Positions 26,998 to 37,005 of a stretch of 64,000 bases of DNA are shown here, piece after piece. Below the pieces are notes generated by a model. The model saw only the letters and a program-made list of their open reading frames with translations, had not been told where the DNA came from and did no database searches. A program made the translations under genes and the position numbers. Numbering within the stretch: the first letter of the stretch is position 1; each line of letters begins with the position of its first letter. The stretch is taken from NCBI RefSeq assembly GCF_001661595.2, contig NZ_LYPF02000010.1:124001-188000 (forward strand). Direction: 5' to 3'. The DNA is from Crocinitomix algicola (lineage in GTDB: Bacteria; Bacteroidota; Bacteroidia; Flavobacteriales_D; Crocinitomicaceae).

Positions 26998-28537
26998 AAT
27001 CTCTATACAAAGCAAGGGCATAAAACAATGCGAAAATTGTTACTCCCGCTTGCGTTTCAATCAAATCCTGAAAGAGACATGATACAAAAAGACCGATTAA
27101 CACGAAAAGAACAAAAAAGTCGAACGCTACCTCGAACCAAGGCGTTATAAATAACAAAAAGAATAGGGTAAATCCTACCACTCCTAAACTAACCCAAATG
27201 GTTAAAAACTGATTATGGGAACGGTGCTGATTCTGGAGCGATAAACGCGTATTCATTTCTTCATATACTTCATAAAACTGATTTTGGACATCCCCATTAC
27301 CAACTCCAAATAACCAACTATTTTTTAAAATATTAACGGCAGCTTTAAAATGCTCTGCACGTTGTAAAATCGAATTCCCATTTGGATCACCTCCATTTTG
27401 ATAGATACGGTATTCCATAAAGAAACTTGCCAAACGAGATTCAAATCCTTTATTTAAAGCAATACTCGTTTGACCATTTTCAATATTTAAAATTTCATCG
27501 GGCGTAAGTTGATAAACTCCAGCAGAATCTTTTCTATACCCTTTAGATGTTAAAAACCTCATTAATGTTCCAAACATTGGTTGACCTTTGCGATCTAACG
27601 AATCGTATGGGATTGTTGCTCTACTATTCCAGGCATTTTCCATTTCCTCTTGTTGAACATATTGCCATACATAATTACCGTTTTCCATTTGATGGTTGGA
27701 GGTGTCGTGAAAATAAGGGTTATTATTCTCTGTGTATAAATCGAGCTGATGAATTGCAATTTCTTCATTCTCTATGACTTTAGTTTGCCGTATAGAATTA
27801 TAGCTTGCGACAATTACGAATAAGAGCGCAACGAACCATGATACTTGACTTACTTTACGAAATTTAGGGTTACTGATTTGATTGAGCAGATAGAAACTCG
27901 AAACGATAAAAAGTAAACCGAAAATTAGGTATCCATTTATAATCTGAGATTTGTATAAATAAAACAAGAACCAAACCATTAAAGGCCATGCAATCCAAGA
28001 CATTATCCGTTTCTTTAACAACAAGTAAAGTGACGTAAAAAAAGCGAAGTTAACAAGTAGTGAAAACCTAACATGCGAAATAAAAAATGACATCTCTCGA
28101 ATATCATTTTGTTGTTCCAAGTAGAGGTTATACCTTAAAAAATTAAACCCTGATGTGAAGAATACGACACCTAAAAAAACGTAAAGCAGAAAATGAAAAT
28201 GTATTTTAGAAAGGGGTTTTGATGTTGCTAGGACAAGTGGAATTACAATAAAAGGCAGTTTAATTCGCAAATCTTTAAAACCATAAGAGAGATCATCACT
28301 CCAAAAAAGTGAGATTGCCAAAAAAGCATAAAGCAAAATAATCCACCAAAGTGATCTTTTTGTCCGCAACTTTGCCCAGTACGACTTATACTCAGCTTGA
28401 ATTAGCCAATTGGAGAAAATCCATATTGTTCCGATACTCATTAGGACGTTAGATAGAGCAACTCCAACAACCAAAATGGTTAAAGCGGTAATTCTAAGGT
28501 ATAAATGGGCTGGTAGATTTAGCCATTTATCAAACAT
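26972..28537 (-). CDS. O-antigen ligase-like (Wzy_C) membrane protein
   Basis: A 521-residue inner-membrane protein with many hydrophobic helices and one large loop between about residues 240-420 (IHQLDLYTENNNP ... QNQHRSHNQFLTIW). The GVGNGD and HNQFL motifs in the loop and last helices are characteristic of the O-antigen ligase/polymerase (WaaL/Wzy_C) superfamily. It would ligate or polymerise surface polysaccharide, or modify another carbohydrate. Starts 2 bases past the S41 protease stop, so these two genes may be one transcript. Confidence 0.8.
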   Translation of the reverse strand: MFDKWLNLPAHLYLRITALTILVVGVALSNVLMSIGTIWIFSNWLIQAEYKSYWAKLRTKRSLWWIILLYAFLAISLFWSDDLSYGFKDLRIKLPFIVIPLVLATSKPLSKIHFHFLLYVFLGVVFFTSGFNFLRYNLYLEQQNDIREMSFFISHVRFSLLVNFAFFTSLYLLLKKRIMSWIAWPLMVWFLFYLYKSQIINGYLIFGLLFIVSSFYLLNQISNPKFRKVSQVSWFVALLFVIVASYNSIRQTKVIENEEIAIHQLDLYTENNNPYFHDTSNHQMENGNYVWQYVQQEEMENAWNSRATIPYDSLDRKGQPMFGTLMRFLTSKGYRKDSAGVYQLTPDEILNIENGQTSIALNKGFESRLASFFMEYRIYQNGGDPNGNSILQRAEHFKAAVNILKNSWLFGVGNGDVQNQFYEVYEEMNTRLSLQNQHRSHNQFLTIWVSLGVVGFTLFFLLFITPWFEVAFDFFVLFVLIGLFVSCLFQDLIETQAGVTIFALFYALALYRDSTNQEVRT

Positions 28538-28539
28538 GA

Positions 28540-30207
28540 TTAATTTTCTATTTTCAAGATGCTATTATAACGACTTAAATCGTTTAATATTTCAATTGAT
28601 TCAAGAATAAATTCATCTTTGACTAGACTATGTTGAATTCTTCCTTTTTGATAATAATAGCGACCAATAATTTCATCCGACAAAAGGGGAATAATTTCGG
28701 TTTTATATTTTTGAAGATCTTCAGATTTGGAAGGTTTTAATTTATCCATCAGTGCTTGATATTCCTCCTTTACTTTCTCAAATGAAGCTTCATCTTGCGC
28801 GGCTTCCTCCACTTTTTTTAGCAACTCCAAAGATACCGTTTGATATTCGAAATCTTGTTGCAGCACAAAATTGGAAAAATCGGAATATATTTCATCCGTT
28901 ATTTCAAAATTACGAGGATCATTTATTGCTTCATTCTCTTTTTCAAACTTGGTTGCATAATCAAAAATGATATTATTCAGAACAAGATTAGCGGTTAATG
29001 CTGCAAATTCTTTTTCATTAATATGCACATCTGGTTCAACTCCTCTACCATCTATGACTTCTCGTCCGTTTTTAGTTTTGAATTTATGAAGTAAAGAATC
29101 AGAAATTTCGCCCGCACTAGAACCTGTTTTACGGTGTGTATAATCCAGTTTTTGAATACATCTACCACTAGGTGTATAGTATTTAGCTATGGTAACTTTT
29201 ACCTTTGCATTGTACTTTAAATCCAGCGGTCGCTGAACCAACCCTTTACCAAAAGAAGTTTGACCCAAAACCACTGCACGATCCAGATCTTGCAAAGCTC
29301 CAGAAACAATTTCACTTGCCGATGCTGAACCTCCGTCAACTAAAACCACTATAGGCATCTTTGTATCTTCAGGTTTTAATACAGCTTTATAAGTTTGATT
29401 AACGGAAGGATCCCTACCTTTAATGGAAACAACATCAGTTCCTTTATCGATAAACATATTCACTATTTTAACAGCTTCAATCAATAATCCACCTCCATTT
29501 CCGCGCAAATCAAAAATTAGCTGTTCCATTCCTTGATTTCCTTTTAAATCTTTAAAGGCTTCCAAAACATCAGCTCCTGCCGTTTGGGTGAACGAACCAA
29601 GTTTAATATAGCCCACTTTTTCGTTGACCATTCCGTAATAAGGTACAGGACTAAATTTTATTTCTTCACGGGTTAATGTCTTGACAAGTTCACCACCATC
29701 CCGCTCAACTTTTACCTCCAAAGAGGTACCGGGTTTACCCTTTAATTTTTCAGAAACTTCACTTGTCGATAACCCTTCAACGCTTTTCCCATTAATTTCC
29801 AGGAAAATGTCTCCTGCTTTTAAACCCGCCTTTTGCGCTGGAAATCCTTCATGAGGATCGACCACCATGACTTGGTTATCGTTTTGACGAATGATAGCAC
29901 CAATCCCACCGTATTGACCGGTTGACATCAACTTAAAATCTTCAATCTTAGATTCTGGAATATAAGTTGTGTAGGGATCTAGTTCATATAACATTGCATC
30001 AATAGCCGCTTTCATTAATGCACCAGGGTTTGGCTCATCAACATAATTTAAATCAACATTTTTATAAACTAATTCAAAAAGTTCTAGATTTTTTAACAAT
30101 TCAAAATCAGCATTTTCTTGCGCCTCTATCTCAGGCTGAGCATTTAAACCGAAAACCAAAAAAGTTAATACGGTTGTTAATAGAAGCTTTATTCGTTTCA
30201 TGATCAT
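28540..30207 (-). CDS. S41 C-terminal processing protease (CtpA/Prc-like)
   Basis: A secreted periplasmic protease of about 555 residues: signal peptide (LLLTTVLTFLVFGLNAQ), PDZ domain at about 90-170 (GGIGAIIRQNDNQVMVVDP), and S41 core with catalytic Ser in GGSASASEIVSG and Lys in TSFGKGLVQ. It degrades or trims C-termini of envelope proteins. ATG at 30207 is used; ATG at 30201 is equally possible and a TTG at 30219 would overlap rnpA. Gene order rnpA then this protease is common in Bacteroidota. Confidence 0.93.
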   Translation of the reverse strand: MIMKRIKLLLTTVLTFLVFGLNAQPEIEAQENADFELLKNLELFELVYKNVDLNYVDEPNPGALMKAAIDAMLYELDPYTTYIPESKIEDFKLMSTGQYGGIGAIIRQNDNQVMVVDPHEGFPAQKAGLKAGDIFLEINGKSVEGLSTSEVSEKLKGKPGTSLEVKVERDGGELVKTLTREEIKFSPVPYYGMVNEKVGYIKLGSFTQTAGADVLEAFKDLKGNQGMEQLIFDLRGNGGGLLIEAVKIVNMFIDKGTDVVSIKGRDPSVNQTYKAVLKPEDTKMPIVVLVDGGSASASEIVSGALQDLDRAVVLGQTSFGKGLVQRPLDLKYNAKVKVTIAKYYTPSGRCIQKLDYTHRKTGSSAGEISDSLLHKFKTKNGREVIDGRGVEPDVHINEKEFAALTANLVLNNIIFDYATKFEKENEAINDPRNFEITDEIYSDFSNFVLQQDFEYQTVSLELLKKVEEAAQDEASFEKVKEEYQALMDKLKPSKSEDLQKYKTEIIPLLSDEIIGRYYYQKGRIQHSLVKDEFILESIEILNDLSRYNSILKIEN

Positions 30208-30215
30208 AAATTCGT

Positions 30216-30611
30216 TCAATTCTCTTTATCGTTCGTTATTTGCTTTCGAAGATCTTTTAAAATTACTTTTATTTTTGCTTCGATTTCTGAATAATCGACA
30301 TTTTCTTTACCTGTATAAATAAAAAACAATGCCAAAGATGTTTTATTGGCCGTTAATTCTTCTTTTAGCATCCATTTATTAAGTCGATAAGCCTCTTTTA
30401 TTTGTCTTCTAATTCTATTTCGATGAACCGCTTTTCGAATTCTTTTTTTCGGCACTGCAACCCCCATTTTCAACACTTCATTATCATTAAAAATGTATGG
30501 GGTAAATTTTGCTAGAATTGGGTACTTTTTTAAAGTTTTACCTTTGGTATAGACTTCTCCAATCGCTAACCTACTTTTAAGTCGTTCTGATTTTTTGAGT
30601 GTATGTTTCAC
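30216..30611 (-). CDS. rnpA: Ribonuclease P protein component
   Basis: A 131-residue basic RNase P protein that aids the RNA subunit in tRNA 5' processing. Conserved HRNRIRRQIKEAYR motif and N-terminal LKKSERLKSRLAIGE are diagnostic. Start is a GTG at 30611, one base after the DUF3109 stop. It is not next to rpmH here; the downstream neighbour is the S41 protease. Confidence 0.95.
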   Translation of the reverse strand: MKHTLKKSERLKSRLAIGEVYTKGKTLKKYPILAKFTPYIFNDNEVLKMGVAVPKKRIRKAVHRNRIRRQIKEAYRLNKWMLKEELTANKTSLALFFIYTGKENVDYSEIEAKIKVILKDLRKQITNDKEN

Positions 30612-30612
30612 C

Positions 30613-31197
30613 CTATTTATTCTTATTTGCTATCAGTTCTTCAGCTACTTTTTCAAGATCTTTATAAAAGGGCGCTCCGTATGCTCTTATTAAAGGTTCT
30701 TTTAAAAAACGATAAACTGGTACACCTAACTCTTCACCCAACGAACACGCATCTTTGCAAATTGGCCAACGGTCATAATTTAAAGCTGTGAATGATCGAT
30801 ATTTTTGTACTCTGATTGGATAAAGATGGCAGGATAAAGGTTTATTAAAATCAATTTTACCATCTCTATACGCTTGCTCAACAGAGCATTTGGTTATACC
30901 TTCCTCATCTAAAAAAACAAAAGCACATTCTGCTCCGTTAACAAGAGATGTTACCGGTTCATTTTCCTGATCCATATAAAAAACTCCATTCTTCTCAACT
31001 GCTGCAATTCCCTCAGGCCTCATATAAGGTTTAATTTCATCAAGATGATCCTCCAATAGGTTAACCTCCTCCATTTTTAATGGTGCTCCATCATCCCCTT
31101 CAATACAACATGCCCCTTTACAAGCATTTAAATTGCAGACGAATTCCTTTTCAAAAATTTCATCTGACACCAATTTATCTCCAATTTCAATAATCAT
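30613..31197 (-). CDS. DUF3109-family cysteine-rich protein
   Basis: A 194-residue protein with four Cys clusters (CNLNACKGACC, AECAF...KCSVEQ, LSCHLYP, ICKDACSLG), as in the DUF3109 and zinc/iron cluster YkgJ-like families. The clusters suggest a bound metal or Fe-S group; function is not established. It is directly upstream of rnpA on the same strand, presumably co-transcribed. Confidence 0.85.
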   Translation of the reverse strand: MIIEIGDKLVSDEIFEKEFVCNLNACKGACCIEGDDGAPLKMEEVNLLEDHLDEIKPYMRPEGIAAVEKNGVFYMDQENEPVTSLVNGAECAFVFLDEEGITKCSVEQAYRDGKIDFNKPLSCHLYPIRVQKYRSFTALNYDRWPICKDACSLGEELGVPVYRFLKEPLIRAYGAPFYKDLEKVAEELIANKNK

Positions 31198-31382
31198 AAC
31201 CTAACTTCTAGAACTACAAAGATGAGAAGAAAGTTTTTCTAAACCATAACTCCTTCGATATTACTGCCTACTCGATGTCAAGTTTGGAGCAAATCTCCAA
31301 TACTGCCCACTTGGTTGAACGTATTTTTACACTGTGCATCATTAAAGTAATAGCACTGTTTGGCCTTAAACAACATCATTTA

Positions 31383-34055
31383 TTACTTTAAATCAAACCA
31401 CTCCACCTTTTCAAAAATCTCATGCTCCTCACCCCAACCCAAATAATAATCGGCATCAGGCGCGTATCTCAGGGCTTTAAGACGACCATCAGGATGAACT
31501 TCGAATACATCCCACTCAGGATTGGTAACTACTTGTCCTTTATTATCAATAAAAAAGCACCCTTGTGCAGTACAAAGACTTAGCCCCAATTCAAAGACTT
31601 CTGCTTTTTCAAAATCGAAATAGTCAAAAAAACCCATGGCTTTTAGTTCATTATTCAGCAAAATGAATTTCCCAGGTTCTATTAAAAACTCGTTTTCTAG
31701 AAGATCAACAACTCTTTTATTCATACCAGTTTTAACAAGGTAGCCAAATGGCAATTCTTCAATCATAGCATATTCAGTTGTTTTCTTTTCCCAAACGTCA
31801 TTTTCTTTTCTCCAGATCGTCGATGTTTCAATATCAAAATTCTGTAAATCTTCATAATCAAACCCATCAATTGAATACTCTAATTCGTATAAACTACCAT
31901 CCATATTAGAATAATTATCATACGTTTGAGGCTCATTAATTATGAGTTCATTTTCTTTCATTTTTAAAACCACATATTCTGATTTCAAGTGCTGATCATA
32001 ATCCTCCGACCTATGCACGACTTCCCCGTCTTCACTTCTAATTATTAACTCATATTGCAAATTATTCTTTGATTCTAAATTGGTTTGAACATTTAAAGTA
32101 ATTAAAGACTCAAAAGTATCAACGTTAAACACCTTTCCGTTTACTTCGATAAAAAGTGCATCGTTTTCCAACCAAAAAACATAACCATAACTTGGGTTGT
32201 AGTGGATAAAATCAACAGCTCTAGTTAAAGCGTAAGGATTAATATTCATTTCAATATCAAACGGTTTATAAAGCCGCCATTTTTTTAATGAATCTCTAAG
32301 AAAATAATACTGTCCATTGAATTGCTGAGGATAATATGTCGTGGGATATAAATAAGCCAATTCAACTCCATGATACTGTGTCTTTAAGGGATATTCCACA
32401 ATCGTATCTATTTCATCTCCCATATCCATTGACATGACTTGTTTCGCCAAAACATCTGGATCTAATTCGTTGGTTAAAAATTTAAATTTAATCGAATCTT
32501 CAGGATTATAAAAATGATAATTTAATCCCTCATTTAAAGTATCAAAACCCACAGCAATTACTCCATATTTTGTAGGATAAACACTCTTGTATCGGTTTGC
32601 AATTTGCCAAGCGTTTTTCTTTAGATTATATATTCCAGCTCTTGTATATTGATCATGTTTAGGATATACAACCTCGAGTAAAACACCATCTTCATCAATT
32701 AACACAGAATCTTCGTACGGAAAAACACTGCTCATAATTGGCACCTTAAACGGATTATAGGGCTCAAAATAAGAGTTATGAATTAGCACTTTATTCTCAC
32801 CGATAAATTCAATGCCAACCTCAATGTTGGGTTCATTTAATAATCTTTGCTTTTGATTCCTCCAAATCGACAAATTCTGTCCAACTAAAATTTCTTCATC
32901 TCTTACATCATCTTCTATATAAACTAAACACGAGTCTTTACTTTCAAATTCTTCGATCGACAAATATTTTGAATAGTACAAAGCTTTATTACTCGTATAC
33001 TCGAGATTTGCCTGACTTCTATCTATTTCGACACTCCATAGATCAATTCGCTCCGCGTTAAAACCGATGAGTTGTTCGCACCTATTCACCGAAAAACCGT
33101 AATGATATTTGCATGGCACCAATTCTTTATAATTAAATGAAAAATTAAAGGGTCGGTTTTTCACCGTTTGAAAGTCAATTTGTGCAAAGCCCATTTTTCC
33201 GTCTTTATAAACCTTATAAATATGTGATTTCGCTTTATATCGTATACTATCATAATCTAAAACTTTAGCAAACACCTGAGAATTTATTGAATCAATATCT
33301 GCAAAAACTAAATCATATTTTTTATTCGATTTTTGATAGATATCATAAGTTAATGAATCACTAAACCAACCAAAAAAATCATTCAAACTATCGTGTTCGC
33401 TGGTTCGTTTATATTTTGTAGCAATTATATAGTCCCCCTGAGGAATAATATTTGAATATTTAGGCTCAATAATCCACTCTTTCTTTTTAAAATCATAGAC
33501 TCCACTACGATTTAAATCCCGGTTTAAGGAAATTTCCAATGTACGATCAAAATTCAACGGGGCTAAATAAGCATGCTGAATTAAGGCTGTTGACTTATCG
33601 TGTAATAAAAAATCAAAATTACCAGTAGTGTAAAAACTATCGTAAAAATAGGGGTCAATAGTATCCCGTTCATGCCCATGAATTAATCGCTCACCATTTA
33701 TTTCAATTATTTGAGTTGAATCACTTTCAGATTCAAGCAAAGACACGAAAACGCCTTTTCGAAATGAATAAATTCCTAACAAATCGAGTTGCGAACCATT
33801 AATTTTAGATAATAAAATAGCATTTCTATTTAGTTGTGCTAATAAATTCCCTCGTTGAAAATGAACAAGTTTATCCTTTGTAAAGTCGAGTAAAAACTGC
33901 TTACTATTCAAATCATAAAAACCAGTTTTTCCATTTTTATAAATCAGTAAATGTTGATTGTCAACTGTTCTTATAGAATCGAACTGTGCCTCATCCACTT
34001 GACCATATGCAGAAGATAGGCTTAAAAAAAGTATTAAAATCTTAAATATATCCAT
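31383..34055 (-). CDS. Secreted WG-repeat-like protein, unknown function
   Basis: An 890-residue protein with signal peptide (FKILILFLSLSSAYGQ). Scattered motifs such as KNGKTGFYDLNSK and KDGKMGFAQID resemble WG repeats (KxGxxGxxD), which form beta-solenoid or propeller surfaces. No catalytic domain recognised, no T9SS tail. ATG at 34055 is chosen because it begins the signal peptide; ATG at 34073 adds six residues. The 31198-31382 gap contains nothing recognised. Confidence 0.65.
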   Translation of the reverse strand: MDIFKILILFLSLSSAYGQVDEAQFDSIRTVDNQHLLIYKNGKTGFYDLNSKQFLLDFTKDKLVHFQRGNLLAQLNRNAILLSKINGSQLDLLGIYSFRKGVFVSLLESESDSTQIIEINGERLIHGHERDTIDPYFYDSFYTTGNFDFLLHDKSTALIQHAYLAPLNFDRTLEISLNRDLNRSGVYDFKKKEWIIEPKYSNIIPQGDYIIATKYKRTSEHDSLNDFFGWFSDSLTYDIYQKSNKKYDLVFADIDSINSQVFAKVLDYDSIRYKAKSHIYKVYKDGKMGFAQIDFQTVKNRPFNFSFNYKELVPCKYHYGFSVNRCEQLIGFNAERIDLWSVEIDRSQANLEYTSNKALYYSKYLSIEEFESKDSCLVYIEDDVRDEEILVGQNLSIWRNQKQRLLNEPNIEVGIEFIGENKVLIHNSYFEPYNPFKVPIMSSVFPYEDSVLIDEDGVLLEVVYPKHDQYTRAGIYNLKKNAWQIANRYKSVYPTKYGVIAVGFDTLNEGLNYHFYNPEDSIKFKFLTNELDPDVLAKQVMSMDMGDEIDTIVEYPLKTQYHGVELAYLYPTTYYPQQFNGQYYFLRDSLKKWRLYKPFDIEMNINPYALTRAVDFIHYNPSYGYVFWLENDALFIEVNGKVFNVDTFESLITLNVQTNLESKNNLQYELIIRSEDGEVVHRSEDYDQHLKSEYVVLKMKENELIINEPQTYDNYSNMDGSLYELEYSIDGFDYEDLQNFDIETSTIWRKENDVWEKKTTEYAMIEELPFGYLVKTGMNKRVVDLLENEFLIEPGKFILLNNELKAMGFFDYFDFEKAEVFELGLSLCTAQGCFFIDNKGQVVTNPEWDVFEVHPDGRLKALRYAPDADYYLGWGEEHEIFEKVEWFDLK

Positions 34056-34148
34056 ATAACGAAAAACAGTCATCAGAAATTAAAAAACAAATTAGCAGAA
34101 AATTACGAAGCACTTCAAATAATCCTGTGAAAAACTTTAGCACGACTC

Positions 34149-34181
34149 TTGCCTTATTAATAATTAAAGACTCTAAATTTG
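34149..34181 (+). promoter_or_regulatory. Promoter of the OmpA-fusion gene, leaderless or nearly so
   Basis: TTG at 34149-34151 and TAAATTTG at 34174-34181, spaced 22 bases, match the Bacteroidota TTG-N-TAnnTTTG pattern. The ATG at 34189 is only 7 bases past the -7 box, so the transcript would begin at or just before the start codon. Confidence 0.55.
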
Positions 34182-34188
34182 TTGTAAT

Positions 34189-35907
34189 ATGTTTAAGAAA
34201 ATCCTAACGATACCATTATTTCTAGCTGTAATTCAAAGTTTTTCTCAAACCCGTAATGTACAACAAGATACATTACATATTGGTTTAGAAACAACTATAA
34301 TTCTTGAAGACAGCACTCAATTCAACTTAGATTCATTGTTAGCCGTACCCGGAAAAGTAAATCTAGATTCAGAATTCTACAAAAAACGGTATCAAGAAAA
34401 GGATTTAATGTTCAAAATAACGAACAATAGAGGTGATGGGTTTGATAGTTTATACGGCACAAGAAATATGCGTCCTATACTTCACGGAGTGGCGTATCGT
34501 GGGGGAGGAAACAACTATTATCACAAAACAAATAAACGACACAATCATAATCCTTTGCCTTTGGATGGAATGCATGGTTTGTGTCAAGAAGGGTTTTCAA
34601 AAGGAATCTATTTATACCGAGAAAATTTTGAAAATTCGCCCTTAGGCGATACCTGCAATTGCATAGATGAAACGCTTAACAAATTAACCTATGAGCAACG
34701 CGATTATTATGACTCATTGCATGTATATGACATGCTAAAATCCACTTATGCTGCAGCCACACAACCTGAAGTTGGTCCTGTCTACATGCACTGTTGGAAT
34801 GGTTGGCATGCTTCAGGTTTTATCGCTGCCGTAATTCTTAAGCAATTCTGCGATTACTCTGACTGGGATGCAGTAAATTATTGGGATTTAGGTACCGATG
34901 GCGCTAACACAAGTCCGCGGTATCAAACACAACGGGAGCGAATCAAAAATTTTGAACCATATCCTGAATTTGAAATATCTGATTCATTACAGAAGTGTTT
35001 ATGTCCTCCATTACCTGAGAACATAGACAGCACTCAATTGCACATCGAAATAGAACATTTGGTAGTTGTTCCTGAAGCCATTCCTAAGGGTTTTCAAATT
35101 GTGCTTTATAACGTTAAATTTGGATCTGGAAAAACGAGTTTTCCTAACATATCAGAAAATCCGGATATCGTCTATTTAAAAACCGCTCTAGACAATGATC
35201 CCGCATTAAAAATTGAGGTTGGAGGGTTCACTGACAATTCTGGAAGTTATTCCAAAAATGTTCAAATTTCAAAACAGAGAGCAGCTTTTGTGTACAATCA
35301 CTTAATCGAATCAGGTTATCCAAAAGAACGAATCGCTTATAAAGGTTATGGTCCAGAAAAACCTATTTACAGTAATCGTTACAAATCAACGCGTGAAGGA
35401 AATAGAAGAATAGAAATTAAAATACTTGATAAAACCACCCATAGTTCCGATAAATTAGTTGATGAAAAAGGTTATGATCAATCTGTGAAAACCATAGAGG
35501 AAATAAAGGCCATGTATTTATCGACATTTCTAAACGCCGATACGTTAGCGAAAAACAAAAGTAATTACATACTGGATTCTTTAAATTTTGCTTCAGGCAG
35601 TTATGATTTACCAACAGCTGGCGCTGGCCTAAAAAATTTAGAAAAATTAGCAATCTATCTTCGACAAAATCCAACCTTAAAAATGGTCATTAATGGTTAT
35701 ACAGACGCTTCAGGAATTGAGGACAATAATAAAATTCTATCCGAAAATAGAGCGAGGACTGTTTTTGATTATTTAGTTGAACAAAACATTTCTGAAACAC
35801 GCCTAACGTATAAAGGAAACGGCTCTGCGAATCCTGTTGCTCCAAATAGGTATCTATGGGGAAGAGATTTGAACCGTAGAATTGAAGTTATTTTCCATCA
35901 AGAATAA
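34189..35907 (+). CDS. Phosphatase-like domain fused to two OmpA C-terminal domains
   Basis: A 572-residue envelope protein. Signal peptide (LTIPLFLAVIQSFSQ), then at about residues 85-240 a region resembling a cysteine-phosphatase fold, with VYMHCWNGWHASG matching the C(X)5R(S/T) loop except that the required Arg is Ala208 (Cys202 and Ser209 are kept). This predicts no normal phosphatase activity. Two OmpA peptidoglycan-binding domains follow (RAAFVYNHLIESGYP...NRRIEIKIL, about 300-430; RARTVFDYLVEQNIS...NRRIEVIF, about 470-570). Likely an outer-membrane or periplasmic protein bound to peptidoglycan. The next gene starts 3 bases downstream, so the two may be co-transcribed. Confidence 0.8.
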   Translation: MFKKILTIPLFLAVIQSFSQTRNVQQDTLHIGLETTIILEDSTQFNLDSLLAVPGKVNLDSEFYKKRYQEKDLMFKITNNRGDGFDSLYGTRNMRPILHGVAYRGGGNNYYHKTNKRHNHNPLPLDGMHGLCQEGFSKGIYLYRENFENSPLGDTCNCIDETLNKLTYEQRDYYDSLHVYDMLKSTYAAATQPEVGPVYMHCWNGWHASGFIAAVILKQFCDYSDWDAVNYWDLGTDGANTSPRYQTQRERIKNFEPYPEFEISDSLQKCLCPPLPENIDSTQLHIEIEHLVVVPEAIPKGFQIVLYNVKFGSGKTSFPNISENPDIVYLKTALDNDPALKIEVGGFTDNSGSYSKNVQISKQRAAFVYNHLIESGYPKERIAYKGYGPEKPIYSNRYKSTREGNRRIEIKILDKTTHSSDKLVDEKGYDQSVKTIEEIKAMYLSTFLNADTLAKNKSNYILDSLNFASGSYDLPTAGAGLKNLEKLAIYLRQNPTLKMVINGYTDASGIEDNNKILSENRARTVFDYLVEQNISETRLTYKGNGSANPVAPNRYLWGRDLNRRIEVIFHQE

Positions 35908-35910
35908 AAC

Positions 35911-36951
35911 GTGTCGGAAGCAAACAAAATACCTGCTCTACTCAATAAGAAACGTATTTACCTAGCCATTCTTTTTGGTTTAATCCTAGTTGGAATACTA
36001 TATTGGCGAGAGATGAGTGAGAACACTGCATCATTTGATAGTTTAACTTGGAGTGGACTCAGTTTTCTTTTTTTAGTTGGAGGATTGGTAATGATGGCAT
36101 TTCGTGATTTGGCATATATGGTTCGAATTCGGCTATTAACAGAAAATCAATTATCTTGGAAACAATCTTTTCATACCATAATGCTCTGGGAATTTGCTTC
36201 AGCATTGTCACCTGGAGTTGTTGGCGGGTCTGCGGTTGCGATATTCATTCTTCAAAAAGAAAAAATCACACTTGGTCAATCCACCGCATTGGTATTAATT
36301 ACACTTATTTTTGACAATCTATTTTACATTCTTTTTATCCCGCTTGTCTTTCTTTTCACCCCACTTTCAACTTTATTTCCCGATGAATTAATCTACTTTT
36401 CATCATTTGGTCTTCAAGCTTTTTGGATCGGTTATGGGGTAATACTATTAATAACCATTATACTCCTTTATAGTGTATTTATTAATGCAAGGTTTATTAC
36501 TTGGGTGATTAAAATGATTTATAAATTACCTTTTTTAAGATCTAAAAAGAAGAAGGGATTACACTTCATCAAAGAGATTGAATTGGCAAGAGTCAATTAT
36601 CGTAAAAAATCTTTTCGTTTTTGGACATCTGTTTTGGCAACTACCATTTGGTCTTGGATTTCAAGGTTTCTAGTTATTAATTTTGTATTAGCCGCTTTTT
36701 TAACTTTAAATTTTCCAGAACATTTAACGGTTTTAGCTCGTCAATTAATCATGTGGTTGGCCATGCTTGTTACACCAACTCCAGGCGGTTCTGGAATGGC
36801 TGAATTAGCGTTTTCGGCGATGTTAGGTGATTATATAGCCTTAGCAGGAATCTCCACAATTGCATTGGCATTAATTTGGCGCACATTATCTTATTATCCT
36901 TATTTAATTATTGGATCTTTATTACTGCCCCGTTGGTTAAAGAAGAAATAA
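35911..36951 (+). CDS. UPF0104/lysylphosphatidylglycerol synthase transmembrane-domain protein
   Basis: A 346-residue inner-membrane protein with about eight hydrophobic helices and the family's conserved internal motif near TPTPGGSGMAELAFSA and ALSPGVVGGSAVAIF. Related flippase-like domains occur without the soluble transferase part. Start is a GTG at 35911. Substrate unknown; an envelope lipid or glycolipid role is expected from the family. Confidence 0.85.
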   Translation: MSEANKIPALLNKKRIYLAILFGLILVGILYWREMSENTASFDSLTWSGLSFLFLVGGLVMMAFRDLAYMVRIRLLTENQLSWKQSFHTIMLWEFASALSPGVVGGSAVAIFILQKEKITLGQSTALVLITLIFDNLFYILFIPLVFLFTPLSTLFPDELIYFSSFGLQAFWIGYGVILLITIILLYSVFINARFITWVIKMIYKLPFLRSKKKKGLHFIKEIELARVNYRKKSFRFWTSVLATTIWSWISRFLVINFVLAAFLTLNFPEHLTVLARQLIMWLAMLVTPTPGGSGMAELAFSAMLGDYIALAGISTIALALIWRTLSYYPYLIIGSLLLPRWLKKK

Positions 36952-37005
36952 TCAAAGACCTGTAACGAAATTTAGTTGGATTAGTTATGTAATAAACTAA
37001 CCGCC

